DNA of 64,000 bases from Candidatus Methanorudis spinitermitis (lineage in GTDB: Archaea; Methanobacteriota; Methanobacteria; Methanobacteriales; Methanobacteriaceae): NCBI GenBank assembly GCA_031286225.1, contig JAITUQ010000025.1, forward strand, positions 1 to 64,000, read 5' to 3'. Within the stretch, counting starts at the first letter, position 1, and each line of letters begins with the position of its first letter. This document shows positions 48,607-59,359 of the stretch, piece after piece. The notes under the pieces are model-generated. The model saw nothing but the letters and a program-made list of their open reading frames with translations, did not search any database and was not told the DNA's origin. The translations under genes and the position numbers were made by a program.

Positions 48607-49881
48607 TTATTTTTTTAATCTAACTTTTACAGAATCTCCATGAGCATAAAAACCTTCATATTCTGCAATTGGCAAAATAATCTCTTGGAGATATTTTAAC
48701 CCTTCTTTTGTAATTGTTTGTACTGTAGGTTTTTTAATAAATGATTCTGTTGATAGACCAGAATACATCTTAGCTCCTCCTGCAGTTGGAAGAACATGAT
48801 TTGTTCCAGAACCATAATCTCCAGCAGCTACTGGAGAATATTTTCCTAAAAAAATCGAACCTGCATTGGTAATAGCTTTTAAAACCTTTTCATCATTATT
48901 AGTTGATATAATCAAATGTTCTGGAGCATAAGCATTAGTTACTTCAATTGCTTCTTCAATTGTATGGGTGAGGATAATTTTTCCATATTTATTTAAAGAT
49001 TCTCCTATAATTTCTTTTCTTTTGGCATTTTTAGTTTTCTTTTCAATTTCTTCTTTTGTTTTAGTAGCTAATGAGTTATCATCTGTAACTAAATAACATG
49101 AAGAGTTAGGGTCATGTTCTGCTTGTGATAAGATATCATATGCAATATATTCTGCGTTAGCTGTTTTATCAGCTATTATTAAAACTTCAGATGGTCCTGC
49201 TTCAAATTCAATATCCACTTCTCCAAAAACAAGTTTTTTTGCCCCAGTAACAAAAATATTCCCTGGACCTACTATTTTATCCACTTTCGGAATTGTTTTT
49301 GTTCCATAAGCCATTGCTCCAATAGCTTGAGCTCCTCCAACTTTATAGATTTCACCTGCTCCAGCAATATCAGCAGCTACTAAAATTGCATCCATTATTT
49401 TACCATCTTTTTGTGGTGGACTGCAACAAACAATTCTTTTAACACCAGCTATTTTTGCAGGAATCACAGTCATTAAAATTGTAGAAGGATATGCTGCTCT
49501 TCCACCAGGAATATAGCATCCAACACTATTTATAGGTCGAATTATTTGTCCTGCTTCTATTCCTTTTTCTATATTGATTGTCCATTCTTTTGGAATCTGA
49601 TTTTTGTGAAATTTTTCTATATTTTTTCCTGCTTTTTTAAGAGCAGTGATTAATCTTTTATCTAGATTGGAATAGCTATTTTTTATTTCTTCATAAGATA
49701 CTTTTTGACTATTGATTTTAACATTATCAAACTTTTCAGTATATTTTAAAACAGATTCATCTCCATTTTCTTCAATATCCTTTAAAATATCTGAAACAGT
49801 ATCTAAAACATTACTAATATCCTCTTTTGATCTTTTCACAAGTTTTAATAGATTTTTTTCATCATAATTTAGAATTTCCAT
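48607..49881 (-). CDS. hisD: histidinol dehydrogenase
   Basis: Carries out the last two oxidations of histidine synthesis with NAD+. The 424-residue protein has [40 protein letters not shown] with [50 protein letters not shown] (zinc ligands Gln/His), APEHLIIST and [23 protein letters not shown] 49881 follows TTGATACA, a modest site. No other his genes are near, as usual for dispersed histidine genes of methanogens. Confidence 0.96.
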   Translation of the reverse strand: MEILNYDEKNLLKLVKRSKEDISNVLDTVSDILKDIEENGDESVLKYTEKFDNVKINSQKVSYEEIKNSYSNLDKRLITALKKAGKNIEKFHKNQIPKEWTINIEKGIEAGQIIRPINSVGCYIPGGRAAYPSTILMTVIPAKIAGVKRIVCCSPPQKDGKIMDAILVAADIAGAGEIYKVGGAQAIGAMAYGTKTIPKVDKIVGPGNIFVTGAKKLVFGEVDIEFEAGPSEVLIIADKTANAEYIAYDILSQAEHDPNSSCYLVTDDNSLATKTKEEIEKKTKNAKRKEIIGESLNKYGKIILTHTIEEAIEVTNAYAPEHLIISTNNDEKVLKAITNAGSIFLGKYSPVAAGDYGSGTNHVLPTAGGAKMYSGLSTESFIKKPTVQTITKEGLKYLQEIILPIAEYEGFYAHGDSVKVRLKK

Positions 49882-50504
49882 TGTATCAACTGTATTATAA
49901 GTTAAAGATTTAAAATAAATTTTTGTAAAAATTTCATTTTTTTTGAAAATATTCTATTATTTTTAATATTTTATTATAAGAATTAATATTATCTTTGATT
50001 ATGTGAATATGAATTTATATTAAATTTATTTATTTATCAATATTTTTTAAATCTATGTAGATAGTTTTAGATTACTAAATATTATTGTAAATAGTTTTGG
50101 ATTACTAAATATTATTGTAAATAGTTTTAGATAACAGTATATTGGTTTTTGTACTTATTGGAACAGAGATTCAACAACAATTTTAAATATTACTAAGTTA
50201 AAAGATGTATTATACATAAATTCATAAAACTGAATTATTAGTGGTTAAGAAAAATTTTATACAAATATTTGCTAAACTGTTATAGTTGTTATAAATTAAA
50301 AAATTTCCCAATAATTGACTTTTATGATTGGAGAAATTTTCAGACTTATTCTAACAATTTAATATAACTCTTTGTATTATTATAATATTCCTAGATTGTT
50401 GATATCATGATATGTATGTTGTAACATAAGTTTAGCTATTGAAGTTTATTTCATCAAATGTTATAATGGCAGTTTAACAGAGGATTAGAAGGTATGGTTT
50501 TTTT
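49882..50504. other. divergent spacer with a 30-bp tandem repeat
   Basis: 623 bases between hisD (minus) and UPF0058 (plus). ATAGTTTTAGATTACTAAAT plus ATTATTGTAA forms a 30-bp unit at 50061-50090, repeated with one change at 50091-50120 and as a partial third unit at 50121-50140. An AAGG site precedes the UPF0058 ATG. No ORF supported. Confidence 0.6.
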
Positions 50505-50798
50505 ATGTATAAAGATGAAATGATTCAAATGCATCAGTTTTTAGTATATGTCTTGAAATACTTAGAAACAAATAATGAGATTCATAGTTCTTGTGGTGAA
50601 TATATAGCTTTAAATATAAGTCCTCATCATATTCACAGAACAAAAGCAGAACATAAACACGCGATATTTGTACTATCCAGCACAATTTCTGAAGTTATTT
50701 TACATGAAAACATGGATTCGGTTCCATCTAATGTTTCTAATGCATTGTCCGAACTTGTTAAAAGATCTAAAAAAGAACTAAAAATTGAATCAAAATAA
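50505..50798 (+). CDS. UPF0058 family protein
   Basis: Conserved archaeal protein of 97 residues, function unknown. It begins MYKDEMIQMHQFLVYVLKYL and continues with ISPHHIHRTKAEHKHAIFVL, which match the family closely. The HHIHR and EHKH histidines could bind metal. ATG 50505 is about ten bases after AAGGT. Monocistronic, with more than 800 bases to the next gene. Confidence 0.88.
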   Translation: MYKDEMIQMHQFLVYVLKYLETNNEIHSSCGEYIALNISPHHIHRTKAEHKHAIFVLSSTISEVILHENMDSVPSNVSNALSELVKRSKKELKIESK

Positions 50799-51656
50799 TT
50801 AGTCAAAATAAATAATCAATAATGTTTATGTTTTACATAGTTATTGTATTGTATGAATTTTTAGATAATTATATAGAAATTAAATTATAATATTTTTAGA
50901 TAACTATATAAAAATTTTATTATAATAGTATCCTCAAATAATATTTATATTCTAATTATTTCTCCTAAACTTTATTTCAATATAAATAAACATGTCTAAT
51001 AAGTCCTCACAGATATGTTTTTCTAATATATTAATTATTACAACTTTAAATATTTCAGCTAATTAAATAAACTATTTTTTTTAACTTTAATTCGAAAATT
51101 TATAATTGATTTACTATTATTTATTATTTTTATTTTAAATATAATGGGGTTATTATTTTTTGTTAATTTTAAAGTTTTTCATAATTCTAATTTTTAAAAA
51201 CTTTAAAAAGAATAACTTCCATATTATTTATTTAAATTTAATATAATTCTTTTGTTTTATAATTAAATTAATGAGAATTAATATATTTAGTAATAAATAT
51301 TTAAAATTAGAATTTATTAAATTAATCAAGTTATATATTGAATTTTCTAAGATTATAAAATCATAAATTTTTAAAATTTATAAATAATATTTGTTAAAGC
51401 TATAAAAAGAGTTTTAATGAAATATAAATTTTTAAATTCAAAATTAAGAAAAATTTCACTTTTTTAATTTAAAAATATCTTTTTCAAAATAATTATTTAA
51501 ATTTAAGAAAAATAATCATAAACCCAGTTTTTTACAAGAATGTATAACAAAAAAAATTAACCAGCAATTATAATATAATTTTATAGTATAATTTAATATA
51601 AATTAAATAAATTTGCTCTTGATGATAATGCATAATTTTTAATTAAGGTGATTTTA
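50799..51656. other. long AT-rich spacer upstream of the cDPG synthetase gene
   Basis: About 850 bases. ATTTTTAGATAA(T/C)TATATA(G/A)AAATT occurs twice (near 50857 and 50891). A GTG in the frame of the next gene at 51648 belongs to its ribosome-binding site. I see no gene, RNA or strong palindrome; the length suggests a lost gene or an unusually long promoter/leader region. Confidence 0.4.
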
Positions 51657-53039
51657 ATGAATAGTACTGAAAAAATTCTTTGTTTAGTGGATGGAGAACA
51701 TTATCTTCCTGTTACAAAATCTGCAATTGACACTTTAAATGATTTAGAACATATTGATGTGGTAGCTATTATATTTATTGGAGGAACTGAAAAATTAAGA
51801 ACTGATGATGAAGATAGCTACACTAAAATGATGGGAATGCCTGTACACTTTGGTTCTAATGAAAATGAAATTCCATATGATTTAATTGTTAAAATGGTTA
51901 AAGACTATGACGTGGATGTTGTTATGGATTTAAGTGATGAACCAGTTCTTGATTATTCAAAAAGATTTAAAATAGCTTCAAATGTTCTAGCTTGTGGAAT
52001 TAAATATCGAGGGCCTGATTTTACATTTGAACCATTAACTCAATATGACATAGCTGGAAAACCATCTCTGACAATACTTGGAACTGGTAAAAGAATAGGT
52101 AAAACTGCAGTATCTGCTTTTGCTTCAAGATTAATTAATGAAAATGGATATGATCCATGTGTAGTAGCTATGGGTCGTGGTGGACCAGAAGAACCTGAAC
52201 TAGTTAGAGGAGACAAATTAAAAATAACTCCTGAATTTTTAATGGAACAATCAGACAAAGGAGTTCATGCTGCTTCTGATCACTGGGAAGGTGCATTAAT
52301 GAGTAGAATTCTAACTATTGGTTGTAGAAGATGTGGAGGAGGAATGTCTGGGGATGTTTTCATGACCAACATGAAAAAAGGTGCAGAAATAGCTAATAAA
52401 GTTAAATCAAAGTTTATTATATTTGAAGGAAGTGGTGCAGCTATTCCACCAGTTAAAACAAATAAAAATATTGTTTTGATTGGAGCTAATCAACCTTTAT
52501 TAAATATTACTAACTTTTTTGGCCCATTTCGAATTGGATTAGCTGACCTTATTATTCTTACAATGTGTGAAGAACCTATGTCTTCTCCAGATAAAATAAA
52601 AGCTATTGAAGAATTTATATCAGAAATAAATCCAAATGCTAAAATTATCTCAACAGTATTTAGACCAAAACCACTTGGTGATATTTCTGGTAAAAATGTC
52701 CTCTTTGCAACCACAGCTCCAGATGAAATAAAGGATGTTTTAGTTAATCACTTAGAAGAGGAATATGACTGTAAGGTAGTTGGAACAACCTCACACCTTT
52801 CTAATAGACCACTTCTTCAAAAAGACATTGAAAAATACATTGATAAAGCTGATGTTATGCTGACAGAACTTAAAGCAGCAGCTGTTGATGTAGCTACAAA
52901 AGATTCTCTTGAAGCAGGACTTGAAGTAATTTATTGTGACAATATTCCAATAGCTATTGATGGAAACTATCCTAATTTATCTGATTCTATAATTGAAGTG
53001 GTTGATAAAGCTATTGAAGATTTTGATAAAAGTAACTAA
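51657..53039 (+). CDS. cpgS: cyclic 2,3-diphosphoglycerate synthetase
   Basis: ATP-dependent closure of 2,3-diphosphoglycerate to cyclic 2,3-diphosphoglycerate, the main potassium-balanced solute and phosphate store of Methanobacteriales. The 460-residue protein has a P-loop ([20 protein letters not shown]), [35 protein letters not shown] and a Cys pair [16 protein letters not shown]. The frame opens at GTG 51648, but that GTG is part of AAGGTG six bases before ATG 51657, which is the start. Not linked to other genes; the 2-phosphoglycerate kinase that supplies its substrate is not in the window. Confidence 0.92.
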   Translation: MNSTEKILCLVDGEHYLPVTKSAIDTLNDLEHIDVVAIIFIGGTEKLRTDDEDSYTKMMGMPVHFGSNENEIPYDLIVKMVKDYDVDVVMDLSDEPVLDYSKRFKIASNVLACGIKYRGPDFTFEPLTQYDIAGKPSLTILGTGKRIGKTAVSAFASRLINENGYDPCVVAMGRGGPEEPELVRGDKLKITPEFLMEQSDKGVHAASDHWEGALMSRILTIGCRRCGGGMSGDVFMTNMKKGAEIANKVKSKFIIFEGSGAAIPPVKTNKNIVLIGANQPLLNITNFFGPFRIGLADLIILTMCEEPMSSPDKIKAIEEFISEINPNAKIISTVFRPKPLGDISGKNVLFATTAPDEIKDVLVNHLEEEYDCKVVGTTSHLSNRPLLQKDIEKYIDKADVMLTELKAAAVDVATKDSLEAGLEVIYCDNIPIAIDGNYPNLSDSIIEVVDKAIEDFDKSN

Positions 53040-53497
53040 ATAAAATAGATAATAAATATTCAATAACTATTTTTTTTTATTTATTCATTTATTATAATTA
53101 ATTTGATAAAGTTCTTAAAAATACATAGTTTGAAAATTATTATAATCTTAAATTAATAACTTTAATAGGTTTATTTTATTTAATAAAAAACTAATAATGA
53201 TAAGTTTTAAATATAATCTTTTTTAAAATATTATTATTAAAAAATAACACGATATTAATTAATTTAACATATTATCAAAATTAAAGAACTTTTAACTGAA
53301 ATTATAAATTTTTTCAGGTAAATAGCTATTTTAATAATCTTAGCCATAGCTATTTATTTTTAACCTTAATATGTTTGAATAGCTATTTTCACATAAGTGT
53401 TTTTTAGTTCTTCTTTTTTTCCACATGATAAAAAAAAAATTAATAGCTATATTCTCACTTTTTGAATTTGCTCTTTCATTTTAATGAAGTGATTTTC
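53040..53497. other. spacer dense in the TAGCTA palindrome
   Basis: Holds exact AATAGCTATT at 53321-53330 and 53378-53387 and near matches around 53346-53355 and 53442-53452, four TAGCTA cores within 130 bases. The frame of the next gene is open from TTG 53462 but its ribosome-binding site is at 53487-53493. No other gene. Confidence 0.5.
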
Positions 53498-54097
53498 ATG
53501 CTTACTCATTGTGGAACAAAAAGAATTGACACCGAAAGATTAGTTATTAGAAAATTTGATTATTCAGATACAGAAGATATGTTGGAATTTTGGATTAATG
53601 ATCCTGAAATTCAATTTTTATATTTTGAACCAATATATAGAACAAAAAAAGAGGTTAAAGAATTATTAGCTGAATATATTTCTTTTTATGAAAAACTAGA
53701 TTATTACAGGTGGGCTATCATTGAAAAAAGATCTGGATATTGTATAGGACAAATTGCATATTTTTTAATCGACACAAAAAACCATTTTGGTGAAATAGAA
53801 TTCTGTATTGGCAAAAGATTTCAAAAGAAAGGATATGGAGCAGAAGCTATTCGAGCAATTTTAGATTATGGTTTCAATAAGATAAACCTTCATAAAGTTC
53901 AAGTATGTCATGAAGAAAGTAATTTAGCTTCCAAAACACTTATAAAGAAATTTAAATTCGTTTATGAAGGAACTTTGAGAGACTACTTCTTCATGGATGG
54001 AGATTATGGCAATAGGTTATATTATTCAATGCTAAAAAGAGAATATGAATCAATGAAAAAGAGTGATAAAGATAATATTAAAGTACATTCTCAATAG
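53498..54097 (+). CDS. RimJ/RimL-type GNAT N-acetyltransferase
   Basis: The ATG at 53498 follows AAGTGATTTTC and is preferred over the TTG at 53462; length 199. It has the typical opening RIDTERLVIRKFDYSDTEDM, IGQIAYFLIDTKNHFGEIEF, the acetyl-CoA loop GKRFQKKGYGAEAIRAILDY, and the C-terminal HEESNLASKTLIKKFKFVYE-GTLRDYFFMDG. Such enzymes acetylate ribosomal protein N termini or small amines; the target is not predictable. A second GNAT gene follows 54 bases downstream, so the two may be one operon. Confidence 0.88.
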   Translation: MLTHCGTKRIDTERLVIRKFDYSDTEDMLEFWINDPEIQFLYFEPIYRTKKEVKELLAEYISFYEKLDYYRWAIIEKRSGYCIGQIAYFLIDTKNHFGEIEFCIGKRFQKKGYGAEAIRAILDYGFNKINLHKVQVCHEESNLASKTLIKKFKFVYEGTLRDYFFMDGDYGNRLYYSMLKREYESMKKSDKDNIKVHSQ

Positions 54098-54151
54098 AAT
54101 TAATAAAATACATTTAAATTAATAATATATTCATTCAAAAGCTGATTCTCC

Positions 54152-54952
54152 ATGAAAATTGGATATATAAAAAATAATGAAATTAATTCAATTAAAAAAT
54201 TTCAACAAGATGGATGGGAAGATATTGAACAACATTATCGATTTTATGTTAATTCATTATTTTGTCATCCTTTAAAATTAATTAAAAATGGTGAAATTGT
54301 TGCAATTGGGTCTGTAATTATTCATGAAGATGTAGCTTGGCTTGCTCATATAATTACTCTTTTTGATCACAGAGAAAAAGGATTTGGTGCTTTAATAACG
54401 AAAAAACTAATTGAGATATCCAAGGAAAATAATTGTTCAACAATTTATTTAATAGCTACTGATTTAGGAAAAAAGTTGTATGAAAAACTAGGATTTATGG
54501 AAGAAACTAAATATATATTTTTCAAGAAAAAAGACTTTAAAGGCCAATTTAAAATCTCTAAAAGTATTATACATTATGAACAACAATTTAAAAATCAAAT
54601 ATTTGATTTGGACCATGAAATTTCATCTGAAAACCGTGAAAAATATCTTGAAATGTTTTTAGAAGATTGTTTTGTTTTTTTTGAAAAAAATCTAATTGAA
54701 GGATTTTATACTCCTTCCTTTGGAGAAGGGCTTATTTTAGCTAATACTCCATCAATAGGAAATGAACTATTAAAAATACATTTAAATAATAATGATAAAG
54801 TAGTTTTACCAGAAAATAACATTTTTTCAATTAAATTTTTGAAAAATAATGGTTTTTATCAAAATTTAACTGCAACAAGAATGAGATTAGGTTTAAAAAG
54901 ACCAGTACAATATGAAAAAATTTTCAATAGAATTGGAGGAAATTTAGGATAA
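54152..54952 (+). CDS. tandem GNAT-fold N-acetyltransferase
   Basis: Protein of 266 residues with two GNAT-like halves. The first (1-130) is complete: IVAIGSVIIHEDVAWLAHII, FDHREKGFGALITKKLIEIS (acetyl-CoA loop) and DLGKKLYEKLGFMEETKYIF. The second (135-260) is reduced: FFEKNLIEGFYTPSFGEGLI, a shortened cofactor region and NIFSIKFLKNNGFYQNLTAT, without a recognisable QxxGxG loop. The second half probably serves dimerisation or substrate binding. No clear Shine-Dalgarno site before ATG 54152; translational coupling with the upstream GNAT gene is possible. Confidence 0.8.
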   Translation: MKIGYIKNNEINSIKKFQQDGWEDIEQHYRFYVNSLFCHPLKLIKNGEIVAIGSVIIHEDVAWLAHIITLFDHREKGFGALITKKLIEISKENNCSTIYLIATDLGKKLYEKLGFMEETKYIFFKKKDFKGQFKISKSIIHYEQQFKNQIFDLDHEISSENREKYLEMFLEDCFVFFEKNLIEGFYTPSFGEGLILANTPSIGNELLKIHLNNNDKVVLPENNIFSIKFLKNNGFYQNLTATRMRLGLKRPVQYEKIFNRIGGNLG

Positions 54953-55187
54953 TAATTCTAAAAAATGTGAAGAGGAAGTATCTCATAAATAGCTTTATAA
55001 AAATAATATTTCACATAATTCGAATTTAAAGTTATATTTTTCTTTAAAATTTAAATTATAATTAATTAAATTTATAAAATAATAATTATTAGTTAATATT
55101 CAAAATGATTAATAAAAAAACTATTTTCGTCTATAATCATCTAAAATATATACTATAATCATAAATAATTAAAAATAAGGTGTTTAA

Positions 55188-55712
55188 CTGAATAAAGAAG
55201 CTATAAAAAAGATTTTAAAATTTTCTATTAAAGAAAAGGAAATAATAAAAGCTCTTGATTTACCAGAGGAAGTATTCTTACCATTAATATTTTCTGTTAG
55301 GTTTGGTGGAGATTGGAGTGTAAATAAAAATTCTAAAAAGCTAATGTCAGTTAAAGAAAAGATAACTAAGTATGATAAGGAAAAAAAGATTGGTTATACT
55401 TTAGAAACAATTTATCTATTTATCAATCCTATTTTACTAAAAAAAGAAGGTAAAATATATAGAATGGAAAAATGTGGGAATAAAAATCAAAGAGAATTGG
55501 TTGAAAGACCCCATTCTGTTGTAGTAAATGGAGATTACATTTTAAAAGCTGTTTTAAATCCTAAAGATATGAAAATAGCTATTAAACATTTAAAAGGACC
55601 ATTAACATTTTTTGGATCAGCTGCTTATGGATCTTCTCATGAAATAGAACATTTAGCTAATGAAAATATTAAAGGTATTCCTTTTTGGGACTTTGAATAT
55701 GTTTTAGAATGA
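55188..55712 (+). CDS. hypothetical protein of 174 residues with apparent CTG start
   Basis: ATG 55344 gives only 122 residues and has no ribosome-binding site, while the same frame continues upstream without stop to CTG 55188, which directly follows a TAA and lies five bases after AAGGTG (GGTG 55179-55182). No ATG, GTG or TTG lies near that site. The added residues are protein-like: LNKEAIKKILKFSIKEKEII, KALDLPEEVFLPLIFSVRFG, GDWSVNKNSKK. The rest contains ETIYLFINPILLKKEGKIYR and GPLTFFGSAAYGSSHEIEHL. I do not recognise the family; it has no signal peptide or membrane helix. It stands alone between a GNAT gene and an oppositely oriented membrane protein. Confidence 0.7.
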   Translation: MNKEAIKKILKFSIKEKEIIKALDLPEEVFLPLIFSVRFGGDWSVNKNSKKLMSVKEKITKYDKEKKIGYTLETIYLFINPILLKKEGKIYRMEKCGNKNQRELVERPHSVVVNGDYILKAVLNPKDMKIAIKHLKGPLTFFGSAAYGSSHEIEHLANENIKGIPFWDFEYVLE

Positions 55713-55848
55713 ATACTGTCTTATTTATAGAACTTATACAAAATATACAGCATTTTTAACATTCAACAAGTTTTGGTCAATCTGAAAGAGAAAAGTATGA
55801 AAATATTTTTTGAATTTCTTTCCATTTTTGAAATATAGCTATTTGCTT

Positions 55849-56187
55849 TTATTTTTTTAACTTTTCAGTATATAGAGTTCCATTTGTAACATCTACATAA
55901 ATATCATTAGAAAATGTAAGTAGTAACCCTCCACTCTCTACATCATATTCAACTATTACTTTATATACTTTATGTCCTTCAAAGATAGTTTCAGTAGCTG
56001 TAGCATTTATTTCAGTGCCATTGGAATCAAAATTCATATCCTCTTTGACTTTAGCTTTAGCTAATTCAATAGCTTTCTCTTCACTTATCTTATTTTCAAT
56101 CTCATTTTTCCCATTAAATCCAATAAAAACAACTGTAGCTATAACAATTACAGCTATTATTATTCCAATCACATATTCTTTTTTCAT
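55849..56187 (-). CDS. membrane-anchored PepSY-like protein
   Basis: 112 residues: N-terminal transmembrane anchor (YVIGIIIAVIVIATVVFIGF), a linker, then one PepSY-type unit: ISEEKAIELAKAKVKEDMNF, GHKVYKVIVEYDVESGG, DIYVDVTNGTLYTEKLKK. PepSY domains inhibit proteases or act as small extracellular adaptors; the role here is unknown. ATG 56187 follows AAGGAGTTTAA. Monocistronic. Confidence 0.75.
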   Translation of the reverse strand: MKKEYVIGIIIAVIVIATVVFIGFNGKNEIENKISEEKAIELAKAKVKEDMNFDSNGTEINATATETIFEGHKVYKVIVEYDVESGGLLLTFSNDIYVDVTNGTLYTEKLKK

Positions 56188-56257
56188 TTAAACTCCTTGT
56201 TTTCATGAAAACTTATTTATCTTAGCTTTTTACTTATTATTACTATTACTGTTATTA

Positions 56258-56290
<33 letters not shown>

Positions 56291-56376
56291 TTATAAAGGA
56301 AATGATCATTTTTTTTAAGACTATTAATAAAATATCTTAGATTATTATAAAATAAAACTAATATGAAAATAAGTAG

Positions 56377-58203
56377 CTATTTAGGAATAAAATCTCCTTC
56401 TTCGTTTTCAATATAAACCTCATCAGGATAAATTGAGTCTATAATATTATCTGACTCTTCTAATTCTTTTATAACTTCTTTTTGCAGTTCGAGATATGAT
56501 ACTTTGCCAACTTGAGTAAGTGGTAGTTCCGTTCTAAATATAAATTCTTGGGGAGTACTCCATATACTTAGATACTCACGACACATTTCTAATAATTTTG
56601 ATTCTAATTCATTAGATTCGCTATATTTTTCATCTAAGACAATATAAGCCCGAATTTTTTCTATTTTATAAGAATCAGGAACTCCTATTACACAACAATT
56701 AGCTACTGCTTCATGATTCATTAACACATTCTCAATTTGTGAAGGAAAAACAGAATATCCTGAACTTTTGATTATTCTTTTGATTCTTTGTTTAAAGTAT
56801 ACAAAACCATCTTTATCCATACTTCCCAAGTCACCAGTATGAACCCATAAATGTCCATCTTCATGTTTTTGAAGAGCTGAATCAGTTTCTTCTTTTTCTT
56901 TGTAATATCCTAACATGACTGTAGGACCTGAAATACAAATTTCTCCATCTTCATCAACAGTACAGGTTTCCTGAGAACCTATCTTACAAATTTTATACAA
57001 AGTATCTGGAAATGGAATTCCTATACTTCCAAAACGATATTCTGTCGGTGGAGTTAAACAACTTGCGGTAACAGTTTCGGTTAAGCCATAACCTTCTCTT
57101 ATACTAACTGTAGCTCCACGTTCAGATATGAAATTCTCAAATTTAACTTTAATATCATTAGCTAAAGTATCTGCACCAGAAAATACTCCTTTAAGATTGG
57201 AAAAATCAGAATTATGCATTGCTTTACTGTTTGTCAGTGCAGTAAATAGAGTTGGAACTCCTGCAATGAATTCTGGCTTGTGTTTTTTAAATGATTTAGC
57301 AAAATCTTCGGTAGAAAATTTAGGGACAAGGATTAATGTACCACCAAAGCATAATGCTGTATGCATGGACACTCCTAAACCAAAACCATGGAAAAAAGGC
57401 ATAATACACATCATTTTATCCTGTAGGTAAACATTAGCTTGAGAACCAGTTTGTAAGGCAAGAGCATTGAAATTTAAATTGGATAATACTACTCCTTTTT
57501 GTTTGCCAGTAGTTCCACCAGTGTATAATATAACTGCAGGATCTTCTTTTTTTAATATTGGAAAGTCATTAAATCTTCCATCTTCACCTATTTTAAGTAG
57601 CTGCTTCCAACTGATTATGTTATCTCTTTCAGGAATTTTTGGAATTTTACGCCCAGCTAATAACCAATATCCAAATTTATTCAATGATTTAAGATAATCT
57701 GATACATTACATATTATTATTTTTTCTAAACTCACATTATCTTTAATTTTTTCAAAATTTGAAAATGCAAAGTCTGTAGTAAGTGCAAATTTACTATCTG
57801 TTAAATTTAAAAAGTATTCTATCTCTTTAGGAGCAGATAAAGGATGTATCATATTTGAAACTGCTCCAATTTTGTTGATTGCATAAAAAACTATTGTTGC
57901 TTGAGGTATATTAGGTAAACAAACAGTTACTTTATCTTCTTTTTTTACTCCTAATTTGATTAAAGATTGTGCGCATTGATCAATTAAATCCATTAACTCT
58001 TTATAGCTTAATTTAAAACCCATAAATTCTAATGCATCAAAATCACCAATTTTTTCTTCTATGAATTTAATCATTTGATACATATTTTTATCAGGGTATT
58101 TAATATTTGGAAAAATAGTTTCAGGGTAATATTTTAGCCAAGGTCTATCATAATTTAGCTTATCTTCAGATGGTTTTAATATAAATTCATTTAAATTTTT
58201 CAT
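56377..58203 (-). CDS. AMP-dependent acyl-CoA synthetase/ligase
   Basis: ANL-superfamily enzyme of 608 residues that activates a carboxylic acid with ATP and usually transfers it to CoA. Motifs: ILYTGGTTGKQKGVVLSNLN (P-loop, A3), IREGYGLTETVTASCLTPPT (A5), LWVHTGDLGSMDKDGFVYF (A7), RIKRIIKSSGYSVFPSQIEN (A8) and the catalytic Lys region LPLTQVGKVSYLELQKEVIK (A10). Middle- to long-chain acyl substrates are suggested by the long N-terminal part; archaeal members of this kind are not assigned to a pathway. ATG 58203 follows AGGACACAAT. Confidence 0.88.
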   Translation of the reverse strand: MKNLNEFILKPSEDKLNYDRPWLKYYPETIFPNIKYPDKNMYQMIKFIEEKIGDFDALEFMGFKLSYKELMDLIDQCAQSLIKLGVKKEDKVTVCLPNIPQATIVFYAINKIGAVSNMIHPLSAPKEIEYFLNLTDSKFALTTDFAFSNFEKIKDNVSLEKIIICNVSDYLKSLNKFGYWLLAGRKIPKIPERDNIISWKQLLKIGEDGRFNDFPILKKEDPAVILYTGGTTGKQKGVVLSNLNFNALALQTGSQANVYLQDKMMCIMPFFHGFGLGVSMHTALCFGGTLILVPKFSTEDFAKSFKKHKPEFIAGVPTLFTALTNSKAMHNSDFSNLKGVFSGADTLANDIKVKFENFISERGATVSIREGYGLTETVTASCLTPPTEYRFGSIGIPFPDTLYKICKIGSQETCTVDEDGEICISGPTVMLGYYKEKEETDSALQKHEDGHLWVHTGDLGSMDKDGFVYFKQRIKRIIKSSGYSVFPSQIENVLMNHEAVANCCVIGVPDSYKIEKIRAYIVLDEKYSESNELESKLLEMCREYLSIWSTPQEFIFRTELPLTQVGKVSYLELQKEVIKELEESDNIIDSIYPDEVYIENEEGDFIPK

Positions 58204-58531
58204 ATAATTGTGTCCTGTGTTTTTACTTGAGATAATAAATCTATAATATTATTAGTTTTTAGCTATAATTTATTAATAAAGAATATTAGATGATTTAAAT
58301 TATATTATTACTATTAGTAATAACAGTTTTTAATAAATAATATTTATATTTTTATATTTTTCTTTTTTAAATAAAAATTTAAATTATTAATAATTTTAAT
58401 ATTTTTTTTTTTATAAAGATTAATAATTGTTTTTTTTTTAAATAATTTTTTTCAACTTATTAGCTATTAATTTTAAGAACAATCATTTATATATTATTTT
58501 ATTAGAAATATCCACTATTAATTAATCAGCT
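58204..58531. other. AT-rich spacer
   Basis: 328 bases with homopolymeric T and A runs and the promoter of the acyl-CoA ligase gene on the minus strand. No gene or notable repeat. Confidence 0.35.
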
Positions 58532-59359
58532 TTAAATAATTTTATCAAATAATTCATTAGCTATTCTTTCAATTTCAGGATCTAAATAATCTAAACCTTT
58601 TTGAGTTATTCCTTTTTTTGTAGCTACTTTTTCAATAGTTTCATCTGCATTGGTATCTATTTTATCTTCATCGAGATTTGATAACAATAATGAAGTTCCA
58701 AAAAGTGTTTTCACTACCATATCCTCAGTTTCTCCCACATCAAATTTACTTTTTAAAGAAGCAATCTTAGATAATTTTTTAACTAAAAGTGCAATAAAAG
58801 CAGGTCCACAACTTGTAAGTGCAGTAGCTAGTTCTAAATTATCAACATTTCCTTTTTCGATTATTTCAATATAGCTAAATTCATTAAATAACTCTTCCAC
58901 AAATTCTTTTTCATGATTATTCACTTTTTTATTATGTACAATTAATGAAACTCCTTTTTTTCTAAAATTAGAATCAATTAGTTTTTCATTGGTGGTGGAA
59001 GCTATTGATGGAATTACTTGACTAACTGGTCCATCATAAATTGTAGCTATATCTTCAAAGCTTAAACCAGCACAAACATGAATTATATGAAAATTTTTAG
59101 ATAGATACGGATTGACTTCTTCCATCACTTCTTTAAATTGGGGTGTTTTAACAAATATAAATATTTTATCAGAGTTTCGAGTTAAGTATTTATTATCAGA
59201 TGTAGTAGTTATTTTTGGATATTTTTCTTTTAATAAATCAAGTTTAGTTATAGTTCTGTTTGAAACTATAATTTCTTCTTCATTTAAGATATTTAATGAT
59301 AATATGTTCTTTATTATCATTTCTCCTATATTCCCATATCCAATAAAACCTGTTTTCAT
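58532..59359 (-). CDS. proC: pyrroline-5-carboxylate reductase family protein
   Basis: Reduces pyrroline-5-carboxylate to proline. The 275-residue protein has the Rossmann opening MKTGFIGYGNIGEMIIKNIL, FIFVKTPQFKEVMEEVNPYL, the VSQVIPSIASTTNEK loop and the dimerisation domain with LATALTSCGPAFIALLVKKL. In P5CR the corresponding motif is usually TALSGSGPAY; here TALTSCGPAF, a small change at the substrate loop. ComER-type or other ProC paralogues with unknown substrates are an alternative. ATG 59359 follows AAGGATAAAA. Confidence 0.82.
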   Translation of the reverse strand: MKTGFIGYGNIGEMIIKNILSLNILNEEEIIVSNRTITKLDLLKEKYPKITTTSDNKYLTRNSDKIFIFVKTPQFKEVMEEVNPYLSKNFHIIHVCAGLSFEDIATIYDGPVSQVIPSIASTTNEKLIDSNFRKKGVSLIVHNKKVNNHEKEFVEELFNEFSYIEIIEKGNVDNLELATALTSCGPAFIALLVKKLSKIASLKSKFDVGETEDMVVKTLFGTSLLLSNLDEDKIDTNADETIEKVATKKGITQKGLDYLDPEIERIANELFDKII

